A stretch of 9,555 bases of DNA from DASVFB01 sp036380275. GTDB taxonomy: Bacteria > Actinomycetota > Thermoleophilia > Gaiellales > Gaiellaceae. The position numbers and the translations under genes are program-made. The DNA is taken from the NCBI GenBank assembly GCA_036380275.1, contig DASVFB010000239.1, positions 1 to 9,555 on the forward strand. The letters are read 5' to 3'. The notes under the pieces are model-generated. The model was not told where the DNA came from. It was given only the letters and a program-made list of their open reading frames with translations, and did no database searches. Below, one piece after another: positions 1 through 5,356 of this stretch (position 1 is the first letter of the stretch; each line of letters opens with the position of its first letter).

Positions 1-844
1 GAACGGATCCCTCAGCTTCGGCCTGGTTACCATCCCGGTCGGCCTCGCGCCCGCAACGGCGCCCAAGGCCCGCGCCTCGGACGTGACCTTCCGCACGCTG
101 CATCGCGAGTGCCAGACGCCGATCAAGCAGAAGCGCTGGTGTCCGGTGCACGAGCGCGAGGTGCCGAACGACGAGCTCGTGAAGGGCTGGGAGGTCTCGA
201 AGGGCCAGTTCGTGATCGTCGAGGACGGCGACCTGGAGGCGATCGCCCAGCGCGACACGTCTCGCGCGATCGAGATCTCGCGCTTCGTCCCGCTCGCGGA
301 GGTCGACCCGTTGTTCTTCGACCGCACGTACTTCCTCGCGCCGTCGAACGCCGAGGCTCAGCGCAAGCCGTACGTGCTGCTGCTGAACGCCATGAAGGAG
401 ACCGGCATGGCCGCCATCGGCCGCATGGTCATCCGCGGCAACGAGAACTTCGTCCTCGTGCGCCCGAAGGGAGACGCCCTGGTGCTCGAGACGCTTTTCC
501 TCGCCGAGGACGTCCGCTCGCAGGCGGAGATCGACGAGGCGGTCGAGGGCATCGGCGTGAGCGAGCCGGAGCTCGACCTTGCGCGGCAGCTGATCGACAG
601 CCTCGTCGGCGAGTGGGAGCCGGACGACCTGCACAGCGAGTACCGGGAGAACCTGCGCGAGATGCTCGAGGCGAAGCTGGCCGGCGAGGAGATCGCGATG
701 CCGGAGCCGGTCGCCGACGCGCCGGTGGTCGACCTCATGGAAGCGCTCAAGAAGAGCGTCGCCGCGTCGAAGAGCAGCGAAGACGACGGCGCGAAGCCGG
801 CCAGGAAGGCCGCCCCGCGAAAGCGCGCCGCCGCGCGGAAGTAG
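1..844 (+). CDS. ku: Ku protein, non-homologous end joining (5' end outside window)
   Basis: Bacterial Ku binds double-strand DNA ends as a homodimeric ring and recruits LigD for end joining. The open frame already runs at base 2 with NGSLSFGLVTIPVGL, which matches the usual Ku N-terminus (GSxSFGLVxIPV), so only about 6-8 residues are missing. The GTG at 83 is internal and is not the start. The 280 visible residues show the beta-barrel core signatures FRTLHREC, RWCPVHEREVP and KGWEVSKGQFV, then FFDRTYFLAPS and KPYVLLLNAMKETGMAAIGR. A helical C-terminal region follows (LDLARQLIDSL, EYRENLREMLEAK). The protein ends in a Lys/Arg/Ala-rich tail (KPARKAAPRKRAAARK), as in many actinobacterial Ku proteins, where the tail contacts DNA. 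No ligD is visible; it may lie upstream, outside the window. The stop is 10 bases from the convergent stop of the 56-aa gene. Family identity is firm. Confidence 0.96.
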   Translation, partial: NGSLSFGLVTIPVGLAPATAPKARASDVTFRTLHRECQTPIKQKRWCPVHEREVPNDELVKGWEVSKGQFVIVEDGDLEAIAQRDTSRAIEISRFVPLAEVDPLFFDRTYFLAPSNAEAQRKPYVLLLNAMKETGMAAIGRMVIRGNENFVLVRPKGDALVLETLFLAEDVRSQAEIDEAVEGIGVSEPELDLARQLIDSLVGEWEPDDLHSEYRENLREMLEAKLAGEEIAMPEPVADAPVVDLMEALKKSVAASKSSEDDGAKPARKAAPRKRAAARK

Positions 845-854
845 TTCTCGAGCG

Positions 855-1025
855 CTAGTGGCTCTGCGGCATGGCGCCGAGCGCCTGCAGCTGCGCCTGG
901 AAGAGCGTCTTGTCGATCTTGCCCTGATAAATCGGAACGCCCTCCTCCACGCACACCCGGATGACTTCCTGGCGTTCGATCCCGAGCTCCTTCGACAGCT
1001 CGTCAGGCGTCAGATGATTCGCCAT
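855..1025 (-). CDS. 56-aa helix-turn-helix-like small protein
   Basis: A small protein of unknown function. The ATG at 1025 is chosen over an upstream in-frame start because AAAGGAG lies 6 bases before it (minus-strand CGAAAGGAGCGAGC then ATG), and the upstream extension would translate the terminator region. The sequence starts MANHLTPDELSKELGIERQE and continues VIRVCVEEGVPIYQGKIDKT. Residues 5-30 (TPDELSKELGIERQEVIRVCVEEGVP) have the spacing of a helix-turn-helix: helix, glycine turn, recognition-like helix, then a short strand-like IYQGKID wing. This resembles excisionase/MerR-type N-terminal HTHs, but no partner domain is present. It could be a DNA-binding accessory factor or a structural HTH; I cannot name a target. 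The gene has its own promoter at 1150-1179 and a leader carrying a terminator just before the ribosome binding site, so its expression is probably conditional. Confidence 0.8.
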   Translation of the reverse strand: MANHLTPDELSKELGIERQEVIRVCVEEGVPIYQGKIDKTLFQAQLQALGAMPQSH

Positions 1026-1045
1026 GCTCGCTCCTTTCGAGGCAG

Positions 1046-1079
1046 AAAAAAGCCCGTCCGGCACTCGGCCGAGCGGGCT
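1046..1079 (-). terminator. Intrinsic terminator / attenuator in leader of the 56-aa gene
   Basis: On the minus strand an outer 6-bp stem (AGCCCG/CGGGCT, plus-strand 1051-1056 with 1074-1079) encloses a 2x2 internal loop and an inner CGGC/GCCG stem (1059-1062 with 1068-1071) with a 5-nt loop. It is followed by a run of six T (1051-1046). No minus-strand gene lies upstream for it to end. It sits between a good minus-strand promoter and the Shine-Dalgarno of the 56-aa gene, so it either attenuates that gene or ends a short RNA of about 100 nt. Read on + it has no T-run, so it is not a terminator for Ku. Confidence 0.7.
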
Positions 1080-1131
1080 ACTGGCTGCTTCCCTTGTCGT
1101 TGCGGAAATTCAACGTTCCGCTGACCTCCAT
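1078..1131 (-). CDS. Possible 17-codon leader peptide (tentative)
   Basis: Within the leader of the 56-aa gene, ATG at 1131 opens a 17-residue frame (MEVSGTLNFRNDKGSSQ). Its TAG stop overlaps the first bases of the terminator stem, the geometry expected of translation-coupled attenuation. There is no Shine-Dalgarno and no obvious run of one regulatory amino acid. An overlapping ATG at 1139 gives a 9-residue alternative in another frame. Short frames like this arise by chance, so this is only a candidate. Confidence 0.2.
   Translation of the reverse strand: MEVSGTLNFRNDKGSSQ
1102..1121 (-). other. Hairpin in the leader RNA upstream of the terminator
   Basis: A perfect 6-bp inverted repeat, GCGGAA and TTCCGC, with an 8-nt loop lies in the transcribed leader between the promoter and the terminator. 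Together they give a two-hairpin RNA. I do not recognise the consensus of a known riboswitch class in it. Confidence 0.4.
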
Positions 1132-1149
1132 AAGCTCATGAACGCCCTA

Positions 1150-1179
1150 AGCATAATCCGTCCGGATGACGCTGAGCAA
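1150..1179 (-). promoter_or_regulatory. Promoter for leader and 56-aa gene
   Basis: On the minus strand TTGCTC (1179-1174) and TATGCT (1155-1150) are separated by 18 bases, close to the housekeeping-sigma consensus. Transcription would begin near 1143, giving a leader of about 115 nt before the ATG. Its -10 overlaps the plus-strand CATAAT hexamer. Confidence 0.55.
1152..1157 (+). promoter_or_regulatory. -10 element for alpha/beta hydrolase, near-leaderless
   Basis: CATAAT matches TATAAT at five of six positions and ends 8 bases before the ATG at 1166, with no Shine-Dalgarno between. The transcript would start at or next to the start codon. It shares bases with the opposing minus-strand -10, so the site is a symmetrical two-way promoter. 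No convincing -35 is seen. Confidence 0.45.
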
Positions 1180-2047
1180 CCCTTTTTTGCCGGGTTTCAC
1201 TGCGCGCTACACCGAGGAGCGAGGCTCGAGAATGCGCACCTTCGAGGCGGGGAGCGGGCCGGCCGTCGCTCTGGTGCACGGCCTGGGCGGCGCCGCCTCG
1301 AACTGGACGCTTGTGGCTCCGGCTCTGGCCCGGCGCTGCCGCGTGCTCGTCCCGGAGCTCCCCGGCCACGGGGGCTCGTCGCCGCTGCCCGCTCCTATGG
1401 AGACTCTTGATCCGTTCGCGGATCGCCTCGTCGCGGTGCTCGACGATCCGGCGGTGCTCGTCGGACACTCCCTCGGGGCCGTCGTCGCGCTGCGAGCAGC
1501 CGCCCGGCACCCGGATGCCGTCCGCGGGCTCGTGCTCGCCGGCTGTGCGGGAATCGGCTCGGGGACGCGCCAGGCCGAGCGCGCATTGACCCTCGTGGGG
1601 TTCGTCAAGCCCGGCAAGCGACTGTCGCGGCGAGGGCGTGCAATCGCCGGCACGCCTCTGCTCAAGCGGCTCGTGTTCGCTTTCGCAGGCGTCGCTGATC
1701 CCCGCGCGCTCGACCCTCGGGCGGCCGAAGGGTTCCTCGCCGGCTCGAGGTTGTACACCGACGCGCGAACCGCGGGCGACGCACTCGTCGGCACGGATCC
1801 GCGCGTCGAGGTGGAGCGCGTTCGTTGCGGCGCCCTCGTGCTCCACGGCGCGCGCGACCTTCAGGTGCCGCTCAGAGATGGGTTCCAGTACGCGCGGTTA
1901 CTCGATGCACCGCTGCGCGTGATCGCAGACTGCGGTCATCTGCTTAACGGTGAGCGCCCGCGCGCCGTCATTGACGCGACCTTTTGGTTCTTACACCGGA
2001 TTGGGGAGATCGAGGAACTCCCACTCGAGCCCGAACTCGTCCGCTAG
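1166..2047 (+). CDS. Alpha/beta hydrolase
   Basis: A 293-aa cytoplasmic alpha/beta-hydrolase-fold enzyme with no signal peptide. The oxyanion-hole motif LVHGLGG is at residues 36-42 (HG 38-39). The nucleophile elbow VGHSLGA places Ser102, the acid is probably Asp231 (HGARDLQVP), and the base is His258 (DCGHLL), so the triad is complete and in the usual order. A cap region, about residues 130-205, is basic and helical. The substrate cannot be inferred; esterases, lactonases and C-C bond hydrolases share this layout. The ATG at 1166 is preferred over the internal ATG at 1232, because a short strand before the first core strand is normal in the family and a -10 hexamer lies just upstream. No ribosome binding site is visible. 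The last 19 codons overlap the end of the convergent nif3-like gene. Confidence 0.9.
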   Translation: MTLSNPFLPGFTARYTEERGSRMRTFEAGSGPAVALVHGLGGAASNWTLVAPALARRCRVLVPELPGHGGSSPLPAPMETLDPFADRLVAVLDDPAVLVGHSLGAVVALRAAARHPDAVRGLVLAGCAGIGSGTRQAERALTLVGFVKPGKRLSRRGRAIAGTPLLKRLVFAFAGVADPRALDPRAAEGFLAGSRLYTDARTAGDALVGTDPRVEVERVRCGALVLHGARDLQVPLRDGFQYARLLDAPLRVIADCGHLLNGERPRAVIDATFWFLHRIGEIEELPLEPELVR

Positions 2048-2734
2048 ACGCGCCGCGAGCGCCTTCACACCGAAGGTCTCGGTCGCGTAGTGACCGCCGG
2101 CGAGGAAGTGGATCCCGAGCTCGCGTGCGGTGTGGAGCGCAGGCTCCTCCGGCTCACCCGTGACCAGGGCGTCATACCCTTCGTGCGCCGCCTCGATCAG
2201 CCGCGTGCCACCGCCGCCCGTCACGATCGCGACACGCCGGATTCGCTCCGGCCCCTCGGAGAAGACGAGCGGTTCGCGGCCGGTCGCGTCTCGAAGCCGC
2301 GTCGCGAGCTCCGCGATCGTCACGGGCTCGTCGTACCACGCGCCGGCTCCGATCGCCGCGAACTCGCCTTCTCGCCGGGCGCCCAGCCGCTCGGCGAGCA
2401 GCGCGTTGTTGCCGAGCTCCGGGTGGGCGTCGAGGGCGAGGTGGTAGGCGACGAGCGTCAGGTTGCCGGCGAACAGCGTCTCCAGCCGTCCCTTCAGCCG
2501 GCGGTCGACGACCAGCGGCTCAGTGCGCCAAAAGAGCCCGTGGTGCACGAGCACGAGCTGGGCGCCCGCTGCGCCGGCGCGCACGAACAGCTCGCGCGAA
2601 CTCGAGACGCCGCAGGCGACCTTCGTCACCTCGTCCGCTCCGATGACCTGGAGCCCGGGCCGCCCGTACTCCGGGAACGCCTCGACCGCGAGCAGCTCGT
2701 CGGCGAACGCGACGATGCCGTCCCTGCGGGCCAC
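1991..2734 (-). CDS. Nif3-like dinuclear metal-center protein (YbgI/DUF34 family)
   Basis: A Nif3/YbgI family protein; members form hexameric toroids with a dinuclear metal site. The family is often annotated 'GTP cyclohydrolase 1 type 2', but its physiological role is unsettled. The start is taken as GTG at 2734 (VARRDGIVAFADELL), which gives 247 aa. Starting further upstream would overlap ssb and add Arg-rich sequence. Metal ligands expected for the family are all present: His64-His65 (LVLVHHG), Asp102 (YHLALDAH), His215 and Glu219 (GGHYATET). GRPGLQV near the N-terminus and the ending FLDLPNPV are also family-typical. The gene begins 11 bases after the ssb stop with no good Shine-Dalgarno, so it is probably translated from the ssb transcript. 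Its 3' end overlaps the alpha/beta hydrolase gene tail-to-tail. Confidence 0.92.
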   Translation of the reverse strand: MARRDGIVAFADELLAVEAFPEYGRPGLQVIGADEVTKVACGVSSSRELFVRAGAAGAQLVLVHHGLFWRTEPLVVDRRLKGRLETLFAGNLTLVAYHLALDAHPELGNNALLAERLGARREGEFAAIGAGAWYDEPVTIAELATRLRDATGREPLVFSEGPERIRRVAIVTGGGGTRLIEAAHEGYDALVTGEPEEPALHTARELGIHFLAGGHYATETFGVKALAARLADEFGLEWEFLDLPNPV

Positions 2735-2745
2735 GCCCGCGGATA

Positions 2746-3087
2746 CTACGAAGTGACCGTCTCGAAGGGCGACTCCTCGCGCACGCGTGTGTCGAGGAAC
2801 TCGATCTTGTTTGCGACCACCTCGACCGCGCTCCGGCGTTTGCCTTCCGCGTCCTCCCACGAGCGGCTTCGCAGGCGCCCGTTCACCGCGATGCGGGATC
2901 CTTTCGACAGGTACTCATCGCACACCTCCGCCTGCCGGTCCCAGGTCGAGACGTTGATGAAGTCGGCGCCGGCATCCTTCGCCGAGCGGTCGACCGCGAG
3001 CAGGAAGCTCGCGACCTTCTTGTCCGGGGCGACATCGCGTAGCTCGACCTCGGTCGCAAGGTTTCCGATCAGCACGACAACGTTCAC
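2746..3087 (-). CDS. ssb: Single-stranded DNA-binding protein, short form
   Basis: A 113-aa SSB made almost entirely of the OB fold. MNVVVLIGNL, KKVASFLLAVDR, DFINVSTWDRQAEVCDEYL, KGSRIAVNGRLRSRSWED and VEVVANKIEFLD are the standard landmarks in order. The GTG start at 3087 is supported by AAGGAGG 4 bases upstream. It differs from the main replicative SSB (150-180 aa) in lacking the long Gly/Pro linker and the acidic DDDIPF-type tip that recruits partner proteins; it ends EESPFETVTS. It is also not next to rpsF/rpsR, the usual place of the housekeeping ssb. I infer a second SSB paralogue, for example for DNA uptake, repair or stress. It is the first gene of a two-gene unit with the nif3-like gene. 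Confidence 0.93.
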   Translation of the reverse strand: MNVVVLIGNLATEVELRDVAPDKKVASFLLAVDRSAKDAGADFINVSTWDRQAEVCDEYLSKGSRIAVNGRLRSRSWEDAEGKRRSAVEVVANKIEFLDTRVREESPFETVTS

Positions 3088-3155
3088 ACGGCCTCCTTCG
3101 TAATCAGTTCAGACAACGTAGCGTGGGAAACGTGACGAGTCCGTGCTGAGACCGT

Positions 3156-3164
3156 TGCTAATCT
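3156..3164 (+). promoter_or_regulatory. Extended -10 for tRNA-Pro (probable)
   Basis: TGCTAATCT is a TGn-extended -10 ending 12 bases before the mature tRNA 5' end, which would give a short 5' leader for RNase P to remove. I see no good -35 at the right spacing. Confidence 0.35.
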
Positions 3165-3176
3165 GTACGCCGCACT

Positions 3177-3250
3177 CGGGGTGTGGCGCAGCCTGGTAGC
3201 GCGCTCCGTTCGGGTCGGAGAGGTCCCCAGTTCAAATCTGGGCACCCCGA
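3177..3250 (+). tRNA. tRNA-Pro (anticodon CGG)
   Basis: The full cloverleaf is readable by eye in 74 bases. The acceptor arm is CGGGGTG pairing with CACCCCG, followed by discriminator A at 3250. The D-arm contains GCGCAGCCTGGTAGCGC. The anticodon stem CTCCG/CGGAG encloses TTCGGGT, placing anticodon CGG at 3211-3213. The T-arm is CCCAG-TTCAAAT-CTGGG. The C1:G72 end and the GCGCAGCCTGGTAGCGC stretch are characteristic of bacterial tRNA-Pro. The 3' CCA is not encoded and must be added enzymatically. It reads CCG codons, which should be common in this GC-rich genome. Confidence 0.97.
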
Positions 3251-3255
3251 TAGAG

Positions 3256-3279
3256 AACCCCGCTCTATGCGGGGTTTTT
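3256..3279 (+). terminator. Intrinsic terminator of tRNA-Pro
   Basis: An 8-bp perfect stem AACCCCGC (3256-3263) / GCGGGGTT (3269-3276) with a TCTAT loop runs into five T (3275-3279). It lies 5 bases after the tRNA and makes it a single-gene transcript. The remaining ~130 bases up to the next gene hold only that gene's promoter elements. Confidence 0.9.
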
Positions 3280-3375
3280 CTTCGGGAGGACTCGGCCGAG
3301 AAACCACCGGCACGACGGCGCGCGTCGACCCGGCGTCCGTCATCGCCGTTGAACGTTGTCCCCACTGCCCGAGGT

Positions 3376-3388
3376 GCGGCCAAGCCGC
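3376..3388 (+). promoter_or_regulatory. Inverted repeat where the -35 would be, possible operator
   Basis: GCGGC-CAA-GCCGC is a perfect 5-bp dyad whose right end lies 8 bases before the TACACT -10 of the HD-domain gene. It occupies the -35/spacer region, where a repressor or activator could act. Short GC dyads are common in this base composition, so this is only suggestive. Confidence 0.2.
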
Positions 3389-3396
3389 TACCGGCA

Positions 3397-3402
3397 TACA
3401 CT
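3397..3402 (+). promoter_or_regulatory. -10 hexamer for leaderless HD-domain gene
   Basis: TACACT fits TANNNT and ends exactly 6 bases before the ATG at 3409. With no Shine-Dalgarno present, the mRNA would begin at the start codon. Confidence 0.5.
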
Positions 3403-3408
3403 CGGTCG

Positions 3409-5211
3409 ATGGACACCCGCACGCCGGGCAGCGAGAGGGCTTGGGACCCGGCCGGCGTCGTCGCCGCTGCAACGAAAGAGGCTTTCGCGGCCGGCTCGAT
3501 CGAGCGCTGCCTCTCGAGGGACATCCGGTCGATTCTCGAGGAGCGGTTCTGGCGTCCGGTCGAGGAGCACTCGACGCTCGAAGCGGTCTCGGGCGACGGT
3601 TGGGTCATGTCGGAGCCCGGCCTGCACCCGGCCCTCTACGCCGACCACGGGATCGTCCACGCTCGTGACGTCGCGGCCGGGGTCGTCGACCTCGCCGACA
3701 CGGCTGCAGGTCGACTGCTGCCGCTGCGGCCCGACTATCGGCAGGAGTTCGTGCTTGGGCTCGCGGTCCTGCTCGCCTACATCCACGACGCCGGCATGCA
3801 CGATCCGACGCCGGAAGGCCGACGTGTGCACGCGCTGCACGCGGCTCAGATTCCGTTCTCGGGAGCGATGGACGACGTCATCGACCAGCTCTGGGCGTGC
3901 GGCGGCCCGGTCCCGATTCGCATCGCGGCGGTCGGCGCCGTCGCACCGTTCCGCGTCCCGAACGACGTCGTCATGCGGGAGCTCACCTCGCTCGCCGTGG
4001 GTCACAGCAAGTCGACCGTGCCCTCCGCTTTGTACGCCGACCTGCGCGCCCTTCGGAGGGTGCTGCAGCGGGCCGTCTTCGTCGAGCTCGAGGATCATCG
4101 CCGCCGTGGGGCGGACCTGAATCTCGGCGACGACCTGCCGTGCGACCTCTGCTCGAACGCGCGCTGGTACGCCGATCCGGCGGCCGACGCGTACGCGTGG
4201 CTGGAGTCGCCCCATCCCGCCCACCGGGCGCTCGCGGACGACGCCGTCGACGCCGTTCGCCTCGTGCGCGCGGCTGACGCACTGCGCCAGCGCGGGACGA
4301 CGCTGCGCACCGCTGCGGGATACGAGGTTTTCATCGACGTCGAGACGGGGCAAGCGGTGTTCTCGATGCACACCTCCGACGATGACCGGCAGTTCCTCCT
4401 CCGCGTGGACAGCCCGCTCAGCGCCGGCGAGGCCAACGTGCGGAAGGCAGAAGTGACGCCGAAGGGGAACCTGCGCATCTCGTTCCACCGCGGGCGGTTC
4501 AGCTCTACCGAGGCCGCCGCTGCCGCGTGCGACGCGACCGCCCGCGTCGTCGCCGACATCGGCGCCGATGTGCTGGGTGCCTTCGACGTTCGTCGGCCGT
4601 CTCACGATCTGCCCGCGCCGGCACGCGCTCCCGGCTCGATGCGCGTCGAGCTCGAGCGTCCCACCGACGAGCCGGTGTTCGCGGAGGACGTGGCGGCGGC
4701 GCTCGCACGGACTGATCCGCTGCTTGCCGCGCGCGTCTTCGTCGTCGCCGATCTCGATAGCGCCTCGCGGCCTGAGCAGGCGCGCTACCTCCTGGGGAGC
4801 ACGATTCCCGCCGAGAGCGACGAAGCCGGCGAGATCCTCGACGCGCTCGGCGCCCACGGCGTGCGCGTCGCCGGGATCGACCGCCGCAAGGCATTCGAAG
4901 ACGTGCGCCGCGTGCGCGTCGCCTCGGGCGAGGTGCTCATGGAAGCGGGCTCGCCTCCGGCGTTCGTCTACGTCGCCGTCGACTGCAGCCTGCGGATCGA
5001 GCGCCTCGGCGGCTATCACGAGGTCCGCATGAACTCGTGGATCCCGATCGGCGTCACCGGCGTCGTACGGCGGGCCGAGCGAAACAGCACGGTGGTCGCT
5101 GCGGAGGCCGGCGAGGTGCTGATGATCCCCGGCGAGCTCTTCGCCCGCGAGTGGTTCCGGCCGTACGCGAAGGCTGAGTTCGCGGACGTGCTCGACGACA
5201 TCGCCGGCTGA
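3409..5211 (+). CDS. HD-domain phosphohydrolase-like protein with C-terminal cNMP-binding-like domain
   Basis: A 600-aa soluble protein. Residues 70-300 look like an HD-superfamily metal phosphohydrolase: DHGIVHARDV (His80/His84), AYIHDAGMHD (His126-Asp127, the HD pair), VGHS (His199) and VRAADALRQRG (Asp290), in the expected helical order. A CDLC pair (Cys245/Cys248) may bind zinc. Residues 300-395 form a mixed alpha/beta region (GYEVFIDVETGQAVFSMH). Residues 400-600 end in a beta-rich region resembling a cyclic-nucleotide-binding domain: RVASGEVLMEAGSPPAFVYV, then RNSTVVAAEAGEVLMIP. The phosphate-cassette Arg-like R558 is kept, but the usual FGE is replaced by IGVTG. I infer a nucleotide or (p)ppGpp-like hydrolase gated by a ligand or by a partner. 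The ATG at 3409 is chosen because a TACACT hexamer ends 6 bases before it; the open frame further upstream crosses the tRNA and terminator. A possible tiny membrane protein follows. Confidence 0.8.
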   Translation: MDTRTPGSERAWDPAGVVAAATKEAFAAGSIERCLSRDIRSILEERFWRPVEEHSTLEAVSGDGWVMSEPGLHPALYADHGIVHARDVAAGVVDLADTAAGRLLPLRPDYRQEFVLGLAVLLAYIHDAGMHDPTPEGRRVHALHAAQIPFSGAMDDVIDQLWACGGPVPIRIAAVGAVAPFRVPNDVVMRELTSLAVGHSKSTVPSALYADLRALRRVLQRAVFVELEDHRRRGADLNLGDDLPCDLCSNARWYADPAADAYAWLESPHPAHRALADDAVDAVRLVRAADALRQRGTTLRTAAGYEVFIDVETGQAVFSMHTSDDDRQFLLRVDSPLSAGEANVRKAEVTPKGNLRISFHRGRFSSTEAAAAACDATARVVADIGADVLGAFDVRRPSHDLPAPARAPGSMRVELERPTDEPVFAEDVAAALARTDPLLAARVFVVADLDSASRPEQARYLLGSTIPAESDEAGEILDALGAHGVRVAGIDRRKAFEDVRRVRVASGEVLMEAGSPPAFVYVAVDCSLRIERLGGYHEVRMNSWIPIGVTGVVRRAERNSTVVAAEAGEVLMIPGELFAREWFRPYAKAEFADVLDDIAG

Positions 5212-5229
5212 CGCGGTGCCGAGGGCATC

Positions 5230-5322
5230 TTGGGCCTCTCGATCGTCATCTTGATCGTGATGCACACGATTTTCTGGTACGTCGACCGTCGGCAAGTATG
5301 GCGGTACCAAGACGCCGCGTAG
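5230..5322 (+). CDS. Putative 30-aa single-pass membrane protein
   Basis: A TTG at 5230, with GAGG 5 bases upstream (5221-5224), opens a 30-codon frame ending TAG. About 18 hydrophobic residues (GLSIVILIVMHTIFWYV) are followed by a charged tail (DRRQVWRYQDAA), the look of a genuine small bitopic protein rather than noise. Positive charges follow the helix, suggesting an N-out/C-in orientation. It lies 18 bases after, and in the same frame as, the TGA of the HD/cNMP-like gene. It could be a separate co-transcribed protein, or a membrane tail appended by UGA readthrough or lost by mutation. The MFS gene ends 17 bases beyond on the other strand. Short length and a TTG start keep confidence moderate. 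Confidence 0.5.
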   Translation: MGLSIVILIVMHTIFWYVDRRQVWRYQDAA

Positions 5323-5323
5323 G

Positions 5324-5356
5324 TGCGCGCGTCTCTTCGTCAGTCGACCGCGCGCA
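5324..5356. terminator. GC hairpin between convergent genes, possible two-way terminator
   Basis: TGCGCGCG (5324-5331) pairs with CGCGCGCA (5349-5356) around a 17-nt loop. It starts just after the small membrane ORF and runs into the 3' end of the MFS gene. There is no T-run on either side, so it would be a weak or U-less terminator, or just a GC-rich coincidence. Confidence 0.3.

Noticed and set aside
83..85. GTG at 83 as the Ku start
   Set aside because: The frame is open from base 2 and encodes the conserved Ku N-terminal strand (SLSFGLVTIPV) before this codon.
1026..1064. Longer 69-residue version of the HTH-like protein starting at 1064
   Set aside because: That start falls inside the terminator hairpin, and the added residues include the Shine-Dalgarno region. 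The ATG at 1025 has AAAGGAG at proper spacing.
1102..1121. Match of the leader to a known riboswitch (cobalamin, c-di-GMP, fluoride, ZTP, guanidine)
   Set aside because: From memory, none of their conserved core sequences is present; only a generic hairpin plus terminator is seen.
2090..3103. A 337-codon open frame on the plus strand
   Set aside because: It is fully antisense to nif3-like and ssb, whose family motifs and start sites are clear. The translation has no recognisable domain.
3181..3408. In-frame extension of the HD-domain protein upstream to within the tRNA
   Set aside because: The extension would translate tRNA and terminator sequence. The ATG at 3409 has a well-placed -10 and begins the plausible protein.
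3084..3608. A 174-codon minus-strand frame between ssb and the HD gene
   Set aside because: It is antisense to the tRNA-Pro gene, its terminator and the start of the HD-domain gene, and it shows no domain.
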